In this document: positions 18,749 to 28,600 of the stretch, one piece after another
How positions within the stretch are numbered: the stretch's first letter is position 1
Layout: every line of letters begins with the position of its first letter
Assembly: GCA_965207385.1 (NCBI GenBank)
Contig: CBDBLZ010000005.1
Coordinates: 79,594 to 143,593 of the forward strand
Source of the DNA: CAZXEU01 sp965207385
GTDB taxonomy: Bacteria > Bacteroidota > Rhodothermia > Rhodothermales > Bin80
Direction of reading: 5' to 3'
DNA length: 64,000 bases
Program-made: the position numbers and the translations under genes
Notes under the pieces: generated by a model
Database searches by the model: none
The model's input: the letters and a program-made list of their open reading frames with translations, nothing else
What the model was told of the DNA's origin: nothing

Positions 18749-20005
18749 ATGCAGCAGGCAAGCTTGATGCCTTCCGAGAGGGCCATCCTCGATGATTCCT
18801 TCGAGCCTGGAGTCCCGATTCCCCTGGACGGTTTCGCCGCGCGCTTCGGGCCGGTCTGGACGGCATCGGCCGCATTGCTGGCAGCGCTGGCAGGCTACAT
18901 GCTTATCGGCAACATCGCGGCACTGTTGTTCATGATGATGCGCGGCGTGTCGTTCGAGACGATGCTTGCGGATATGCCGGGCGCAATCGAGCGACACGGC
19001 GATGCGCTGCTCGGGGGCAATGCCGTGGGCCTGATATTGGGGCTGGGTGTATTGTCGCTGGTGCTGGCGCGCCTTCATACGTCCCGGCCGCTGGCCTATT
19101 TGCGGCTGCGGAGCCCAGACCTTCGGGGCGCGCTGCTGGCTACCGCTGGGCTCGTTGCCATCCTGCCCTTTGTGTTGTGGACGGCTTCGCTCAATGAATT
19201 GGTGCCCTTGCCGCGCATGCTGCGCGAACTGGAGCGCGAACAGATGGCACTGCTCGAGCAGGTGCTGTCGGGCGAAGGCAGCCTGGCATGGCACCTGTTG
19301 GTGATTGCCGCCGTGCCGGCGTTATGCGAAGAGGTGTTTTTTCGCGGCTTTGTGCAGCGCAACATGGAGAGAGGGCTTGGAATTGCGTCCGGTATTGTGA
19401 TCACCGGAGTGATATTTGGCTTTTTTCACCTGCGCTTTTCCCAGGCCGTGCCGCTGGCGCTGATCGGCATTTACCTGGCGTATCTTGCCTGGCAGACCGG
19501 AAGCGTGTGGATACCCGTGGTGATTCATTTTGTCAACAACGGTGCCATGGTATTCCTCGCTGGAAGGACCGGGGGCGATGACATGTTGAGCAAGGTCGAA
19601 GGTGGCGCCGTGCCGTGGTATCTTGTAGTCAGTGGCTTGATCATATTCGCGGCCTGCGTGTTGGCCCTGCGACGGCGGTGCCGCGAGATTTTGAGGAATC
19701 CGGTATTCGGCGAAGGCTACATGAAGGACTGGCGGGTCGTGCTAACATCCGGTACCGACTATGAGGCGGACCTGGTTTCAAGTCGCCTGAAAGACCAGGG
19801 GATTGCCGCGGTTGTCCTGAGCCAGCGGGACCGTGCCTGGAATCTCAATCTTGGATACCTGGCCAAGGTGCGCGTTTTTGTGCCGGCCGACCAGTGGGAG
19901 AGGGCGATGGAGATCCTTGAGGAGGCTGTGTCGGAAGATGAGGTTCTGCGGTCAGCAGTTGCGGGCTCTGGTGGAGATCAAGCTGGAGATGACAGCATCC
20001 CGTAG
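18749..20005 (+). CDS. CPBP-family intramembrane protease with C-terminal DUF2007 domain
   Basis: 418 residues. Residues about 40-330 are a polytopic membrane domain with the CPBP/CAAX-protease motifs: E194-E195-x3-R199 in EEVFFRGF, F226-H227 in FGFFHLRFSQ, and H260-F-V-N-N264. These are the proposed glutamate/histidine metal or acid-base residues of the family (Rce1-like type II CAAX protease in eukaryotes, mostly uncharacterised in bacteria). After the last helix, residues about 325-400 (WRVVLTSGTDYEADLVSSRL ... VRVFVPADQWERAMEILEEA) match DUF2007, a small ferredoxin-like cytosolic module proposed to take part in signalling. ATG 18749 follows AAGG. The stop overlaps the predicted cdsA start by 17 nt. 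Substrate unknown. Confidence 0.88.
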   Translation: MQQASLMPSERAILDDSFEPGVPIPLDGFAARFGPVWTASAALLAALAGYMLIGNIAALLFMMMRGVSFETMLADMPGAIERHGDALLGGNAVGLILGLGVLSLVLARLHTSRPLAYLRLRSPDLRGALLATAGLVAILPFVLWTASLNELVPLPRMLRELEREQMALLEQVLSGEGSLAWHLLVIAAVPALCEEVFFRGFVQRNMERGLGIASGIVITGVIFGFFHLRFSQAVPLALIGIYLAYLAWQTGSVWIPVVIHFVNNGAMVFLAGRTGGDDMLSKVEGGAVPWYLVVSGLIIFAACVLALRRRCREILRNPVFGEGYMKDWRVVLTSGTDYEADLVSSRLKDQGIAAVVLSQRDRAWNLNLGYLAKVRVFVPADQWERAMEILEEAVSEDEVLRSAVAGSGGDQAGDDSIP

Positions 20006-20819
20006 TCCGGCACGCATGCCCAATCTGGCACGCCGCATTGCCACGGGCGCCGTTGGTGGAGCCCTGCTGGTGTACTTGGCCTACGTGGGAAGCTGGCCCT
20101 TCGTGCTGGTCGTACTCGCCCTCGGTCTTGCGGCGCAGTATGAGGTCTATCGGTTGCTTGAGCGGCAGGGAGTCACTGCCTGGCGCCTGGCGGGACTTGT
20201 GCTCGGAGCCCTCCTTGCACTGCGCGCATTGCATCCCGGCACGGTCGTTGCGGCTGCGGTCTGGACTCTGGTGCTTGTCGCAAGCTGCTCGTTTGTGACC
20301 TCCGGCAAGGCGCTGCACGAGCTGGCCGCAACTATTTTGGGGGCGATTTATCCAGCGGCGCTGCTTGCGTTTCTCGCGGACCTGAGGCTGGCAGGCGGAC
20401 CGGCATTCGAGCTGACGCTTACGGTCCTGCTGCTGATCTGGGCGACAGACACGTTTGCGTTCGCCACGGGCAAAGCAGTGGGCCGGCATCTTCTTGCACC
20501 TGCCGTCTCTCCGTCAAAGACCTGGGAAGGATTCTGCGGCGGGATCCTGGGAGCGCTAATGGCGGTGGCGCTTCTGCGCCTTACGCTGATCGGTTTTCTG
20601 GCCTGGCACCACGCTTTGGTGCTGGCACTGCTGTGCAGTCTGGCCACGCACGTGGGAGATTTGGCCGCGAGCCGCTTCAAGCGCGACGCAAATGTCAAGG
20701 ACTCCGGCGCGCTGCTGCCGGGACATGGCGGCCTGCTGGACCGATTCGATGGAGCGCTGGTGGCTGTCCCGGTTTCCTATTTCTACCTGGTATACGCGGC
20801 CGGCGCACTTGCGAAATAG
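19989..20819 (+). CDS. cdsA: Phosphatidate cytidylyltransferase CdsA
   Basis: Makes CDP-diacylglycerol from CTP and phosphatidate, the branch point of phospholipid synthesis, in the inner membrane. The C-terminal signature is clear: SPSKTWEGFCGG followed by HVGDLAASRFKRDANVKDSG and LLPGHGGLLDRFDGAL, the metal-binding part of the Prosite pattern. Multiple hydrophobic helices precede it (YLAYVGSWPFVLVVLALGLA and others). The open frame extends upstream inside the CPBP gene, but ATG 19989 (or ATG 20016, MPNLARRIATG) is the sensible start because the conserved region begins ARRIATGAVGG. About 276 residues, normal for CdsA. It overlaps the upstream gene, so it is probably co-transcribed. Confidence 0.95.
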   Translation: MTASRSPARMPNLARRIATGAVGGALLVYLAYVGSWPFVLVVLALGLAAQYEVYRLLERQGVTAWRLAGLVLGALLALRALHPGTVVAAAVWTLVLVASCSFVTSGKALHELAATILGAIYPAALLAFLADLRLAGGPAFELTLTVLLLIWATDTFAFATGKAVGRHLLAPAVSPSKTWEGFCGGILGALMAVALLRLTLIGFLAWHHALVLALLCSLATHVGDLAASRFKRDANVKDSGALLPGHGGLLDRFDGALVAVPVSYFYLVYAAGALAK

Positions 20820-20893
20820 GCACGGGCCGCCGGAACGACATGGCGGACGTGCCAGTTACCCTGATTCTGGCGCGGAAGAACAAGCGGTGACGG

Positions 20894-21097
20894 ATGGGGC
20901 TTTTTTCTCCCAACAGAAAGGTCAGGCCGCGGGCATTCAGCTACGAGCCCAGGCACTACGATCCCAGGCGTGACGAGAGCCTGAGGCGCCGGCTCCGGAT
21001 CAAGACCCGCGCGCGCAGGCGGCGAAGCCCTTTGGCGCTGATTTACTTTGCGATCCTGCTTTTCTTCGCCATATATATCTATGGCGCTCTGGGTTGA
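20894..21097 (+). CDS. Small basic single-pass membrane protein
   Basis: 67 residues, not assigned to a family. The first 45 residues are strongly basic and proline-containing (RKVRPRAFSYEPRHYDP, then LRRRLRIKTRARRRR). A single C-terminal hydrophobic helix follows (SPLALIYFAILLFFAIYIYGA), giving a predicted tail-anchored or N-in topology. It fits tightly between cdsA and mutL in the same direction, and codon use looks like the neighbours. Similar short proteins sit between housekeeping genes in related bacteria, so I take it as real. Possible role in membrane or nucleic-acid association is speculation. Confidence 0.7.
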   Translation: MGLFSPNRKVRPRAFSYEPRHYDPRRDESLRRRLRIKTRARRRRSPLALIYFAILLFFAIYIYGALG

Positions 21098-21115
21098 GCG
21101 TACTATACTGACTGC

Positions 21116-22975
21116 ATGGCAGAGAAAGAAGCCGGGCTCGATAACGGCCAGGAGCAATTGATCCGCGTAATGCCGGAGATGCTGGCCAACAAGATTGCGG
21201 CCGGCGAAGTGGTACAGCGGCCTGCCGCCGTCGTCAAGGAGCTCGTCGAAAACGCGATCGATTCCGGCGCCGACGAGATTGAGGTTGCACTTCTAGAATC
21301 AGGCCGCTCTCTGGTTCATGTAACGGACAACGGCTGCGGCATGAGCTCGGCCGATGCCCTGCGTTGCTTTAGCCGGCATGCTACCAGCAAGATCCGAACT
21401 GTCCAGGACCTGGACCGAATTGAAACACTCGGATTCCGGGGTGAGGCCCTGGCGTCCATTGCTGCGGTGTCCCAGGTGACCATGCGAACCCGGCGGCGCT
21501 CGGATGATGCGGGTTTCGTGGTGCGCATTCACGGTGGGGAGACCAAACTAAGCGAGCCGTGCGCGGCGCGCCCCGGCACTTCTATTGAAGTTCGGAACCT
21601 GTTCTACAACGTACCGGCCCGGCGCAACTTCCTCAAGACGCCGGCGACAGAGTTCAAGCATGCGTCGGACGTATTTCAGAGCCTGGCCATTGGCAATCCG
21701 CACATTGCCTTCGCGTTGCGGCACGCGGACGCAGAGGTCTTTCGGTTGGCGAGGCCCCGTTCATCAGACTTCGAGGAGAGTCTCCAGGAACGATTGCAGG
21801 CGCTATTTGGCGCCAGGGTCACGGATAATCTGGTCACCGTGTCGGAAGAGACCAGCTATGTTTCTGCTGGTGGATTCCTGGGCAAGCCCGAGCTTGGCCG
21901 CAAGTCCAGAGGCGAGCAGTTTCTGTTTGTCAACGGCCGAAGCGTTAGAAGCCGCGCGCTGAATCACGCCATATCGTCAGCATTTGAGGGGCTCCTGGCC
22001 GATCGGGCCTTTCCGTTCTTCGTCCTGTTCCTGAGCATTGATCCCGGTCACGTCGATGTCAACGTGCATCCCACAAAGACGGAGGTCAAGTTTGACGACG
22101 AACGGGGCATTTACGGATTCCTGAAGACGGTGTCCCGCAAGGCCCTGGCTACGGCCAACCTGCTGCCGCGCATGGATGATGCCGGCTTCCGGATCGCTAT
22201 TCCACTTCGGGACAGGCCGCCAGTCCGGCTTGGCCCCACAGGCGAAAAATCAGCTCGCGAAAGCGCGACGCCGTCGAATCTGACGGTAGTACCGCGTTCG
22301 ACGCAGATGCAGCGATTGTCCGACCTTCTCTACAGCCCGACCGGCGGCAATGTACAGGCGGCACGAACCGACGAAGGGGAGCAGGTAGAGCAGCCCGCCG
22401 TCGAGACGCTGCTGTGGCAACTGCACAACCGGTTTATTCTGGCCCAGCTGCGCACAGGGCTTCTGATTGTGGACCAGCGTGCGGCTCAGGAAAGGATCCT
22501 GTACGAGCGCGCTCTGGAGAGCATGAACAACGGTCTCGGGATGTCGCAGCAGCTGCTATTTCCCCGTACCATCGAGTTCGGCCCGGCAGATCTGGCACTG
22601 GTAAAGGAGCTTATGCCCGAACTCGTGGCTCTGGGCTTCAGCCTGGAGGCATTCGGAGGAAGAACGATCGTCGTGCGCGGCGTGCCGGCGGATGTACGCG
22701 CGGGCAGCGAGATGGACATTCTCGAAGACCTTTTGCATCAATACAAGGAGAACGAGGCCGTGCTCAAGATCACGGGACGGGACAATGTGGCAAAGAGCAT
22801 GGCCAGGCATGCATCGGTAAGGGCAGGGGAGGCTTTGTCGTCCGAAGAGATGCGGACCCTCATAGACCGGCTCTTTCTATGCAAGAAGCCGTACACATCT
22901 CCGTACGGCAGGCCGACCATGGTTCAGATACCAATGGAGGAACTGGACAGGCGCTTCGCCAGACGGCTGTCCTGA
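21116..22975 (+). CDS. mutL: DNA mismatch repair protein MutL (endonuclease residues lost)
   Basis: 619 residues. The N-terminal GHKL ATPase is canonical: NKIAAGEVVQRPAAVVKELV, ENAIDSGADEI, DNGCGM, and the ATP-lid RHATSKI followed by TLGFRGEALASI. The C-terminal dimerisation domain is present, but the zinc-dependent nicking site of non-enteric MutL is not. The usual DQHAxxE motif reads D453-Q-R-A-A-Q-E459. The usual Cys in the SxACxxA helix is R564. The CPHGRP motif reads S595-P-Y597-G-R-P. It can therefore be expected to bind MutS and ATP but not to cut DNA unaided. It lies between the small membrane protein and tilS; mutS is about 10.5 kb downstream on the same strand. Confidence 0.95.
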   Translation: MAEKEAGLDNGQEQLIRVMPEMLANKIAAGEVVQRPAAVVKELVENAIDSGADEIEVALLESGRSLVHVTDNGCGMSSADALRCFSRHATSKIRTVQDLDRIETLGFRGEALASIAAVSQVTMRTRRRSDDAGFVVRIHGGETKLSEPCAARPGTSIEVRNLFYNVPARRNFLKTPATEFKHASDVFQSLAIGNPHIAFALRHADAEVFRLARPRSSDFEESLQERLQALFGARVTDNLVTVSEETSYVSAGGFLGKPELGRKSRGEQFLFVNGRSVRSRALNHAISSAFEGLLADRAFPFFVLFLSIDPGHVDVNVHPTKTEVKFDDERGIYGFLKTVSRKALATANLLPRMDDAGFRIAIPLRDRPPVRLGPTGEKSARESATPSNLTVVPRSTQMQRLSDLLYSPTGGNVQAARTDEGEQVEQPAVETLLWQLHNRFILAQLRTGLLIVDQRAAQERILYERALESMNNGLGMSQQLLFPRTIEFGPADLALVKELMPELVALGFSLEAFGGRTIVVRGVPADVRAGSEMDILEDLLHQYKENEAVLKITGRDNVAKSMARHASVRAGEALSSEEMRTLIDRLFLCKKPYTSPYGRPTMVQIPMEELDRRFARRLS

Positions 22976-22990
22976 ACGGCTGAACGGTCC

Positions 22991-24448
22991 GTGGCGCCTT
23001 TGCCATTCCGGCCACTGGCCGGAGACCGAGCTTATGGAAGGATTCGCCGCCCATACTTGCACGCCCCGGAGACCGTGGATGCGCCGCTAGTCAGGCACTC
23101 GCGCGAATACGCTGCCCGGCATGCACTTATCGCGCCGAATTCGCCCGTACTTGTGGGTCTCAGCGGAGGAGTCGATTCGGTAGTGCTGCTCCACGTTCTG
23201 GCACGGCTGGGCCACCCCGTCCAGGCGGCACACATGAACTTCGGCTTGCGCGGCTCGGAATCGAACGATGACGAGACATGGGTTCGAGACCATTGCAAGG
23301 AGCAGGGTATCCCCTTGCATGTGGCCAAGGCCGATATGGCCACCCGGGCCTGCACCGATGAATCCGTGCAGATGACGGCACGGAGGCTGCGTTATGCGTT
23401 TCTGCTTCGCACGGCCTCCGCCGAGGGAATTGTCCACGTTGCTGTCGGACATCATCAGGACGACCAGGCGGAGACCGTTCTCCTGAACCTCGTCCGGGGC
23501 ACGGGACCCGACGGTCTGGCAGGCATGCCAGCCAAGCGCCCCATCGAAGCCGGCTCAAACATTATGTTGGTGCGGCCGCTTCTCCACGCAAGGCGCGAGG
23601 CCATCATTGACTATTCCCGTTCCGAGGGCCTTGCCTGGCGTGAGGATGCTACCAATTCCGACCCGCGATACGCGCGCAGCAGGATGCGCAGCGTGGTACT
23701 TCCGGCTATTAAGGATGCCTTTGGCAGTGCGGCGACGGAACGCATTGCACGTTCTTCCTCGACGGTGCGTGCGTATGTCGAAGAAACCGTTGCGCCGGTG
23801 GCCCTTGCCCTGTTTGAACGTGCGGCAGACCTCCGAGAGCAGAGCCTGGACTTGGGAGTCCTTTTTCAGCCGGCCGCCGTGTGGCGAAGGCGCCTGATCC
23901 TGCAAGCTATTCGGCAGTGGCTGCCGGCGGTAAGCGGAACCAGTGAGGCGGTCCGCCAGATTGAGCATCTTCTGCATGCGCAACCCGGCCGCCGGATCGC
24001 CTTCGGCAATGCGCTTGTTTGGCGTGGCCGCGGACGGCTCGTATTCGGTACCGATGCCGGGACGCCCGGACGCGTACGACTGGCGGCGGGCCGCGCCGTA
24101 CTTGTCCCCACTGGCGCATTCGAAATGGAGATTCTGGCATCGCGGCCACCCGATGCGTTGAATGACGATCCGTTTGTCGAGCTCGTAGATGCGGACCGGC
24201 TCGGCTCCAGTCTGACAGCACGACCGTGGCAGCCCGGTGACAGGCTCCGGCCGCTTGGTATGGACGGCACCAAGAAGGTGAGTGATTTGCTGACGGACGC
24301 CAAGGTGCCTGTGGCACGCAGAAAACAGACCTGGGTCCTAACTTCCGGGTCGGAAGTGGTCTGGGTGGTTGGGATCAGGCTTTCGGCCGATTTCTGCGTG
24401 CTGCCATCCACGAAGAGCTTTGTCCGTCTGACCTACCGTCCGTATTGA
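22991..24448 (+). CDS. tilS: tRNA(Ile)-lysidine synthase TilS
   Basis: Adds lysine to C34 of the tRNA-Ile with CAU anticodon so that it reads AUA, using ATP. The PP-loop motif VGLSGGVDSVVLL is followed by family phrases HMNFGLRGSES, VGHHQDDQAETVLLNLVRGTG and GLAGM, and later WREDATNSDPRYARSRMR. The C-terminal substrate-recognition part (WQPGDRLRPLGM, KVSDLLTDAKVP) is also present. The GTG at 22991 opens the frame 15 nt after mutL, but the GTG at 23075, which has GGAGA just before it and would start MDAPLVRHSREY, fits the usual N-terminus better. The start is uncertain; the function is not. hpt follows after 13 nt. Confidence 0.94.
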   Translation: MAPLPFRPLAGDRAYGRIRRPYLHAPETVDAPLVRHSREYAARHALIAPNSPVLVGLSGGVDSVVLLHVLARLGHPVQAAHMNFGLRGSESNDDETWVRDHCKEQGIPLHVAKADMATRACTDESVQMTARRLRYAFLLRTASAEGIVHVAVGHHQDDQAETVLLNLVRGTGPDGLAGMPAKRPIEAGSNIMLVRPLLHARREAIIDYSRSEGLAWREDATNSDPRYARSRMRSVVLPAIKDAFGSAATERIARSSSTVRAYVEETVAPVALALFERAADLREQSLDLGVLFQPAAVWRRRLILQAIRQWLPAVSGTSEAVRQIEHLLHAQPGRRIAFGNALVWRGRGRLVFGTDAGTPGRVRLAAGRAVLVPTGAFEMEILASRPPDALNDDPFVELVDADRLGSSLTARPWQPGDRLRPLGMDGTKKVSDLLTDAKVPVARRKQTWVLTSGSEVVWVVGIRLSADFCVLPSTKSFVRLTYRPY

Positions 24449-24461
24449 GACCGCCGCCAGC

Positions 24462-25019
24462 ATGAAAGATTCGATGGTTGCCGCTGAGGTGGCACGCAGC
24501 GAAGAGCATCGTCTCCGGCTTGTCATCGAAGAGGAGGCTATTCTGACGCGTGTGCGAGAGATCGGCAGGGCGCTCTCGGAGCGGCACGCCGGTCGCTCTC
24601 CCGTGGTTGTTGGCGTGCTGGACGGCGCTTTCATGCTTACGGCCGATCTGGTGCGCTCAATCAGTCTTCCTTGCCAGGTAACCTTCTGGAAGTTGTCTTC
24701 ATACGGAGCAGGGCGGGTATCGTCTGGTGTCGTGCGTGAATTGGTCCGGCCGGAAGTCAGCCTGACCGACCGCCATGTCATTGTGGTCGAAGACATTATC
24801 GATTCGGGCCGGACACTGGAATACCTTAAGAAGGCCATTCGAGAAGCAGAGCCAGCCTCGGTGACGATTGTGACCCTGCTGCACAAGCCGGCAACAGCGC
24901 CCGCCTCAATTTGCCCCGACTACGTGGGCTTTTCCGTGGGCAGCGATTTCCTGGTGGGGTACGGTCTGGACTATCGCGGGCAATGGCGTCACTTGCGCTC
25001 TCTTTACGCCCTGGATTAG
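24462..25019 (+). CDS. hpt: Hypoxanthine phosphoribosyltransferase
   Basis: Purine salvage enzyme transferring phosphoribose from PRPP to hypoxanthine or guanine. 185 residues. The PRPP-binding signature VIVVEDIIDSGRTLEYL is exact, and GVLDGAFMLTADLVR and the flexible-loop segment WKLSSYGAGRVSSG are in the expected places. The C-terminal base-contact region VGFSVGSDFLVGYGLDY is typical for Hpt. Paired with tilS as in many bacteria; the third member of that common trio, ftsH, does not follow here. Confidence 0.95.
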   Translation: MKDSMVAAEVARSEEHRLRLVIEEEAILTRVREIGRALSERHAGRSPVVVGVLDGAFMLTADLVRSISLPCQVTFWKLSSYGAGRVSSGVVRELVRPEVSLTDRHVIVVEDIIDSGRTLEYLKKAIREAEPASVTIVTLLHKPATAPASICPDYVGFSVGSDFLVGYGLDYRGQWRHLRSLYALD

Positions 25020-25637
25020 AAGCCCGGAGCCTGTAGCCCGCGGCATACCCAGGAATGTGCATCGGTGCGCCGGTCAGTCTAAGCAGGTGCCGTCAGGTCG
25101 GTGCAACGGAGGAGAGACTATTGCGGATGCGAGCTTTTGCAAGCCGTGGCTGTCGCTTGCTCCGGTAGGCGACATGTGCTGGCAATGCAGTCAGCGTTTC
25201 CGATGTCGATTGCAGCAGGTTTCCCCGGTGCCAATTCGGAGCCCATGCGGCAAGGTGCCAGGCTGGGAGCCACTTTGGAAGGATTGGTCTGGCCGGGTCG
25301 CGGGCAAAGGGCGCTTGACGGGGTTCAGATCCATGGCGGACAACAGGAGGCAGTCTGGTGTCTTGGGGAACCCGGATTCAACGCTCTTGCGCCGCGCCAA
25401 CTTGATGGATTCGAGGTTCAGGCCAGCGCAGGTGCACGTGCGCGGGCACGGGCGGGCAGCGCGAGTCCAGCACAAGAAGCCGCATGAAGCGTGCAGGCAG
25501 CGGCAATAAGCGGGAATTGGAACGCTGGCAAGGTTGGACTCGCGCAGGAGAGCTTAACCGGATATAGTGAACCGCACCCGCGGTATCTCCGACTATACAG
25601 GTAGTCTGTGGAACGGTGAATCGGCTTTGCTCGGCCA
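25020..25637. other. 618-bp stretch without a recognisable gene
   Basis: Lies between the stop of hpt and the stop of the convergent LRR gene. Several short open frames exist on both strands (for example 25101-25487 plus and 25191-25475 minus), but none has a family match I can name, a plausible ribosome site or neighbour-like composition. No tRNA, strong terminator hairpin or insertion-sequence ends were seen. It may be a decayed gene. Confidence 0.5.
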
Positions 25638-28600
25638 TTATCGGATCAAGAGCATGCGGCCAGCCAGGACATGCGAGTTGTCCGGCTCCTCAAGCAGTAC
25701 CCGGAAGAAGTACACGCCTGACGGCAGCCCTTTTGAACGAACGGGAATCAACTGGCGGCCCGGCTTCATTTCCAGCACCGGCGTATCCATGACACGGCGA
25801 CCGGTTACGTCCAGCACCTCAACGTGGGTTCGGGCCGGTACAGACAGCTCAATCACAATTGCCGTCGTTGATCGGAATGGATTGGGGTAGTTTCCCAGAA
25901 GGGCGAACCTGGTAACAGGGACGGGGTCAGGCGATTTGATCGAAACGCTGGTGCAGTTTGGGCCAATTGCATCCGCAATGCCGGCAAGCCATTGCTGAAA
26001 GGCGTCATCCCGCGGTGCACACACGGACTGGCCTGACTCGCCGAAAAACCAGAATGTAGCCAAGTCACCCAGGGCAGTCAGGGTGGATGGGGCATTGCCT
26101 GTCAACTGATTCTCGTGGAGCGACAGGTGGCGCAGGCTTGTCAGGTTGCCCAGCTCTGCAGGGATGGTGCCCGTCAGTACGTTTTGCCCCAGCCGCAGAG
26201 TTTCCAGCATACTCAATTGCCCCAGCTGTGGCGGAATCGAGCCGACAAGCTCGTTCTGCTCAAGATTGAGCGCTGTCAGACGCGCCAGATCGGCCAGCTC
26301 CACCGGGATATTGCCGTCGAGGCTGTTGTCACCCACACTCAGCACCTCCAGGTGACTCAGGCTTCCTAGACATACCGGGATCTGACCGGTCAGTTGGTTT
26401 CTGCGTACGCTGACCTCTGCCAGTCGGTCAAGCGAGCACAGCGCTTCGGGGATCGTGCCGGTCAGATTGTTCTCATAAAGGTACAATTCCATGAGCCCGC
26501 CCAACGTGCCCAGCGTCTCGGGAATCGGGCCTTCCAGCCGATTCTGGCTCAGACTCAGTACCGCGAGGTGTGTCAGGTTTCCGAATTCGGCAGGGATAAT
26601 CCCGGACAAGTCATTGTCGTACAGGAACAGTCTGGTCAGCGCCGATAGCTCGCCAAGCTCCGCCGGAATGGATCCGGTAAGCAGGTTTTGGCTCACGCTC
26701 AGTTCGATGAGGGCACCCAGATTGGCAAGCTCAGCCGGGATATCGCCCGTGAGCTGATTATCGAACAGGTACAGACGCAAGAGCTTGGCCAAATTGCCCA
26801 GCTCAGCAGGAATGGGGCCGCCCAGGACGTTTTCCTCGAGGCGAAGCAGCTCGAGCTCCGCAAGACCGCCGAGCTCCGATGGAATGGGTCCGGTCAGGAA
26901 GTTGTTGGACAGGTTCAGCGAAGACAGTTGGGTCAACTGGCCTAATTCCGGCGGGATCGGCCCCTCCAGAGCATTGTTGTTCAGAAGCAGCTCCGAGAGC
27001 TGGGCCGCCTCGCCAAGGGACGACGGAATGGCGCCGCCGAGGCTGTTCCAGCTTAGGCTGAGCCTTGAAAGCGCCGGCAAGGTGCCCAATTCAGGCGGAA
27101 TAGGCCCCGTGAGGTTGTTGCGGTAGGCAATCAGTTCCGTTAGTGCTGCCAGGTTGCCCAGGGAAGCCGGGAGCGATCCCTCCAGCCGGTTTTGCTGAAG
27201 GCTGATTGCGCCAAGCTCCGCAATGCTGCCTATCTCGTCCGGTATGGGCCCGGACAAGTCGTTGTGATTGAGGCGCAATTCGGTAAGCGCGGCCAGACTG
27301 CCAATGCCGGCCGGTATCTCACCGGAGAATTGGTTGCGGCTCAGCCGCAATGTCGTCAGTTCAGTCAGGTTGCCGATTGCCGTTGGAATGGTGCCGGTCA
27401 GCGCGTTCGAGTACAGGCTCAGCTCCTGCAGCGCCGTCAGCTTGCCAATCTCGGGCGGAATTGGTCCGCTGAGCTGATTTTCCGGGAGACTCAGTTGTCT
27501 CACGCGTCCCTCGGAAACGGTAACGCCATACCAGCCCTCGATATCGATTTCAGTTATCGGGAAAGCCAGCGAGTCGGCGGACCAACCGGTATTGGCGGTC
27601 CAGTCATCACCGCCGGTGGCATTGTATAGTGCGACAAGAGCTTCCCAGTCGGCATAAAGCAGGCTGGCAGGATCCAGGCCGGAAGGGTCGCAATTCGGTC
27701 CCATGACATCCGGAACCTGCGCCAACCATTGCTGAAAGGCGTTGTCCAATGGAGCGCATACCTGTTGCACGGTACCGTGGAACCAGAGGGTGCTCAGTCC
27801 CTGTATGGAGGTCAGACTCACGGGCAACGTCCCGGTCAACTGATTCTCGTGAACCGATAGTACCTGCAGGGCAGATAGATTACCCAGTTCCGGCGGTACC
27901 GATCCGGTGAGCCCGTTGAGGCCCAATCGCAAGGCGGAAAGGCTCGCAAGATTGCCCAGCTCCGGCGGGATTGGGCCCGTCAAATCGTTCTGCTGCAGTC
28001 TCAGCGAGGTCAGCTGCGTAAGGTCACCCAGCCGGGAGGGGATATTGCCCGCCAATGCGTTGTCACCCAGATTGAGCACGGTCAGCAACCTCAGTGCACC
28101 CAGGCAACTCGGAACCTGTCCGGTCAAGCCATTGTCACGCAAATTCAACTCCGTAAGCTGGGTCGATGCGCACAGTGTGGGGGGAATCGAGCCCGACAAC
28201 TGATTCTGACTGACATTAAGTCTGGAGAGGGCGCGCAGGTTACCCAACTGCGACGGAAGCGTGCCGTTTAGCTGGTTTGCCTGGGCGTACATCTCCTCAA
28301 GTGCGGTCAGGTTGCCAAGAGACGCAGGAAGCGGTCCGGATAGCGTGTTCTCCTGTAGCGCGAGTGCTGTAAGCAGGCCCAGATTGCCCAGTTCGCCTGG
28401 AATGCCCCCGGACAGCTGATTGTGGTTAAGACGCAATTCGTTCAGGGCCGAAAGACTTCCGATTTCTGCTGGAATGGGCCCTTCAAGCTGATTGCGGCTG
28501 AGCCTCAGCCCGTTGAGGTTGGCGAGGTTGCTAATTTCCGGCGGGATCGTACCGGTGAGCGCGTTGGTGTAAAGGCTCAATTCCCGCAGCGCTATCATCT

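Noticed and set aside
25057..25509. 150-codon plus-strand frame between hpt and the LRR gene
   Set aside because: No recognisable motif, Cys/Arg/Trp-rich composition typical of non-coding high-GC DNA, and no ribosome site.
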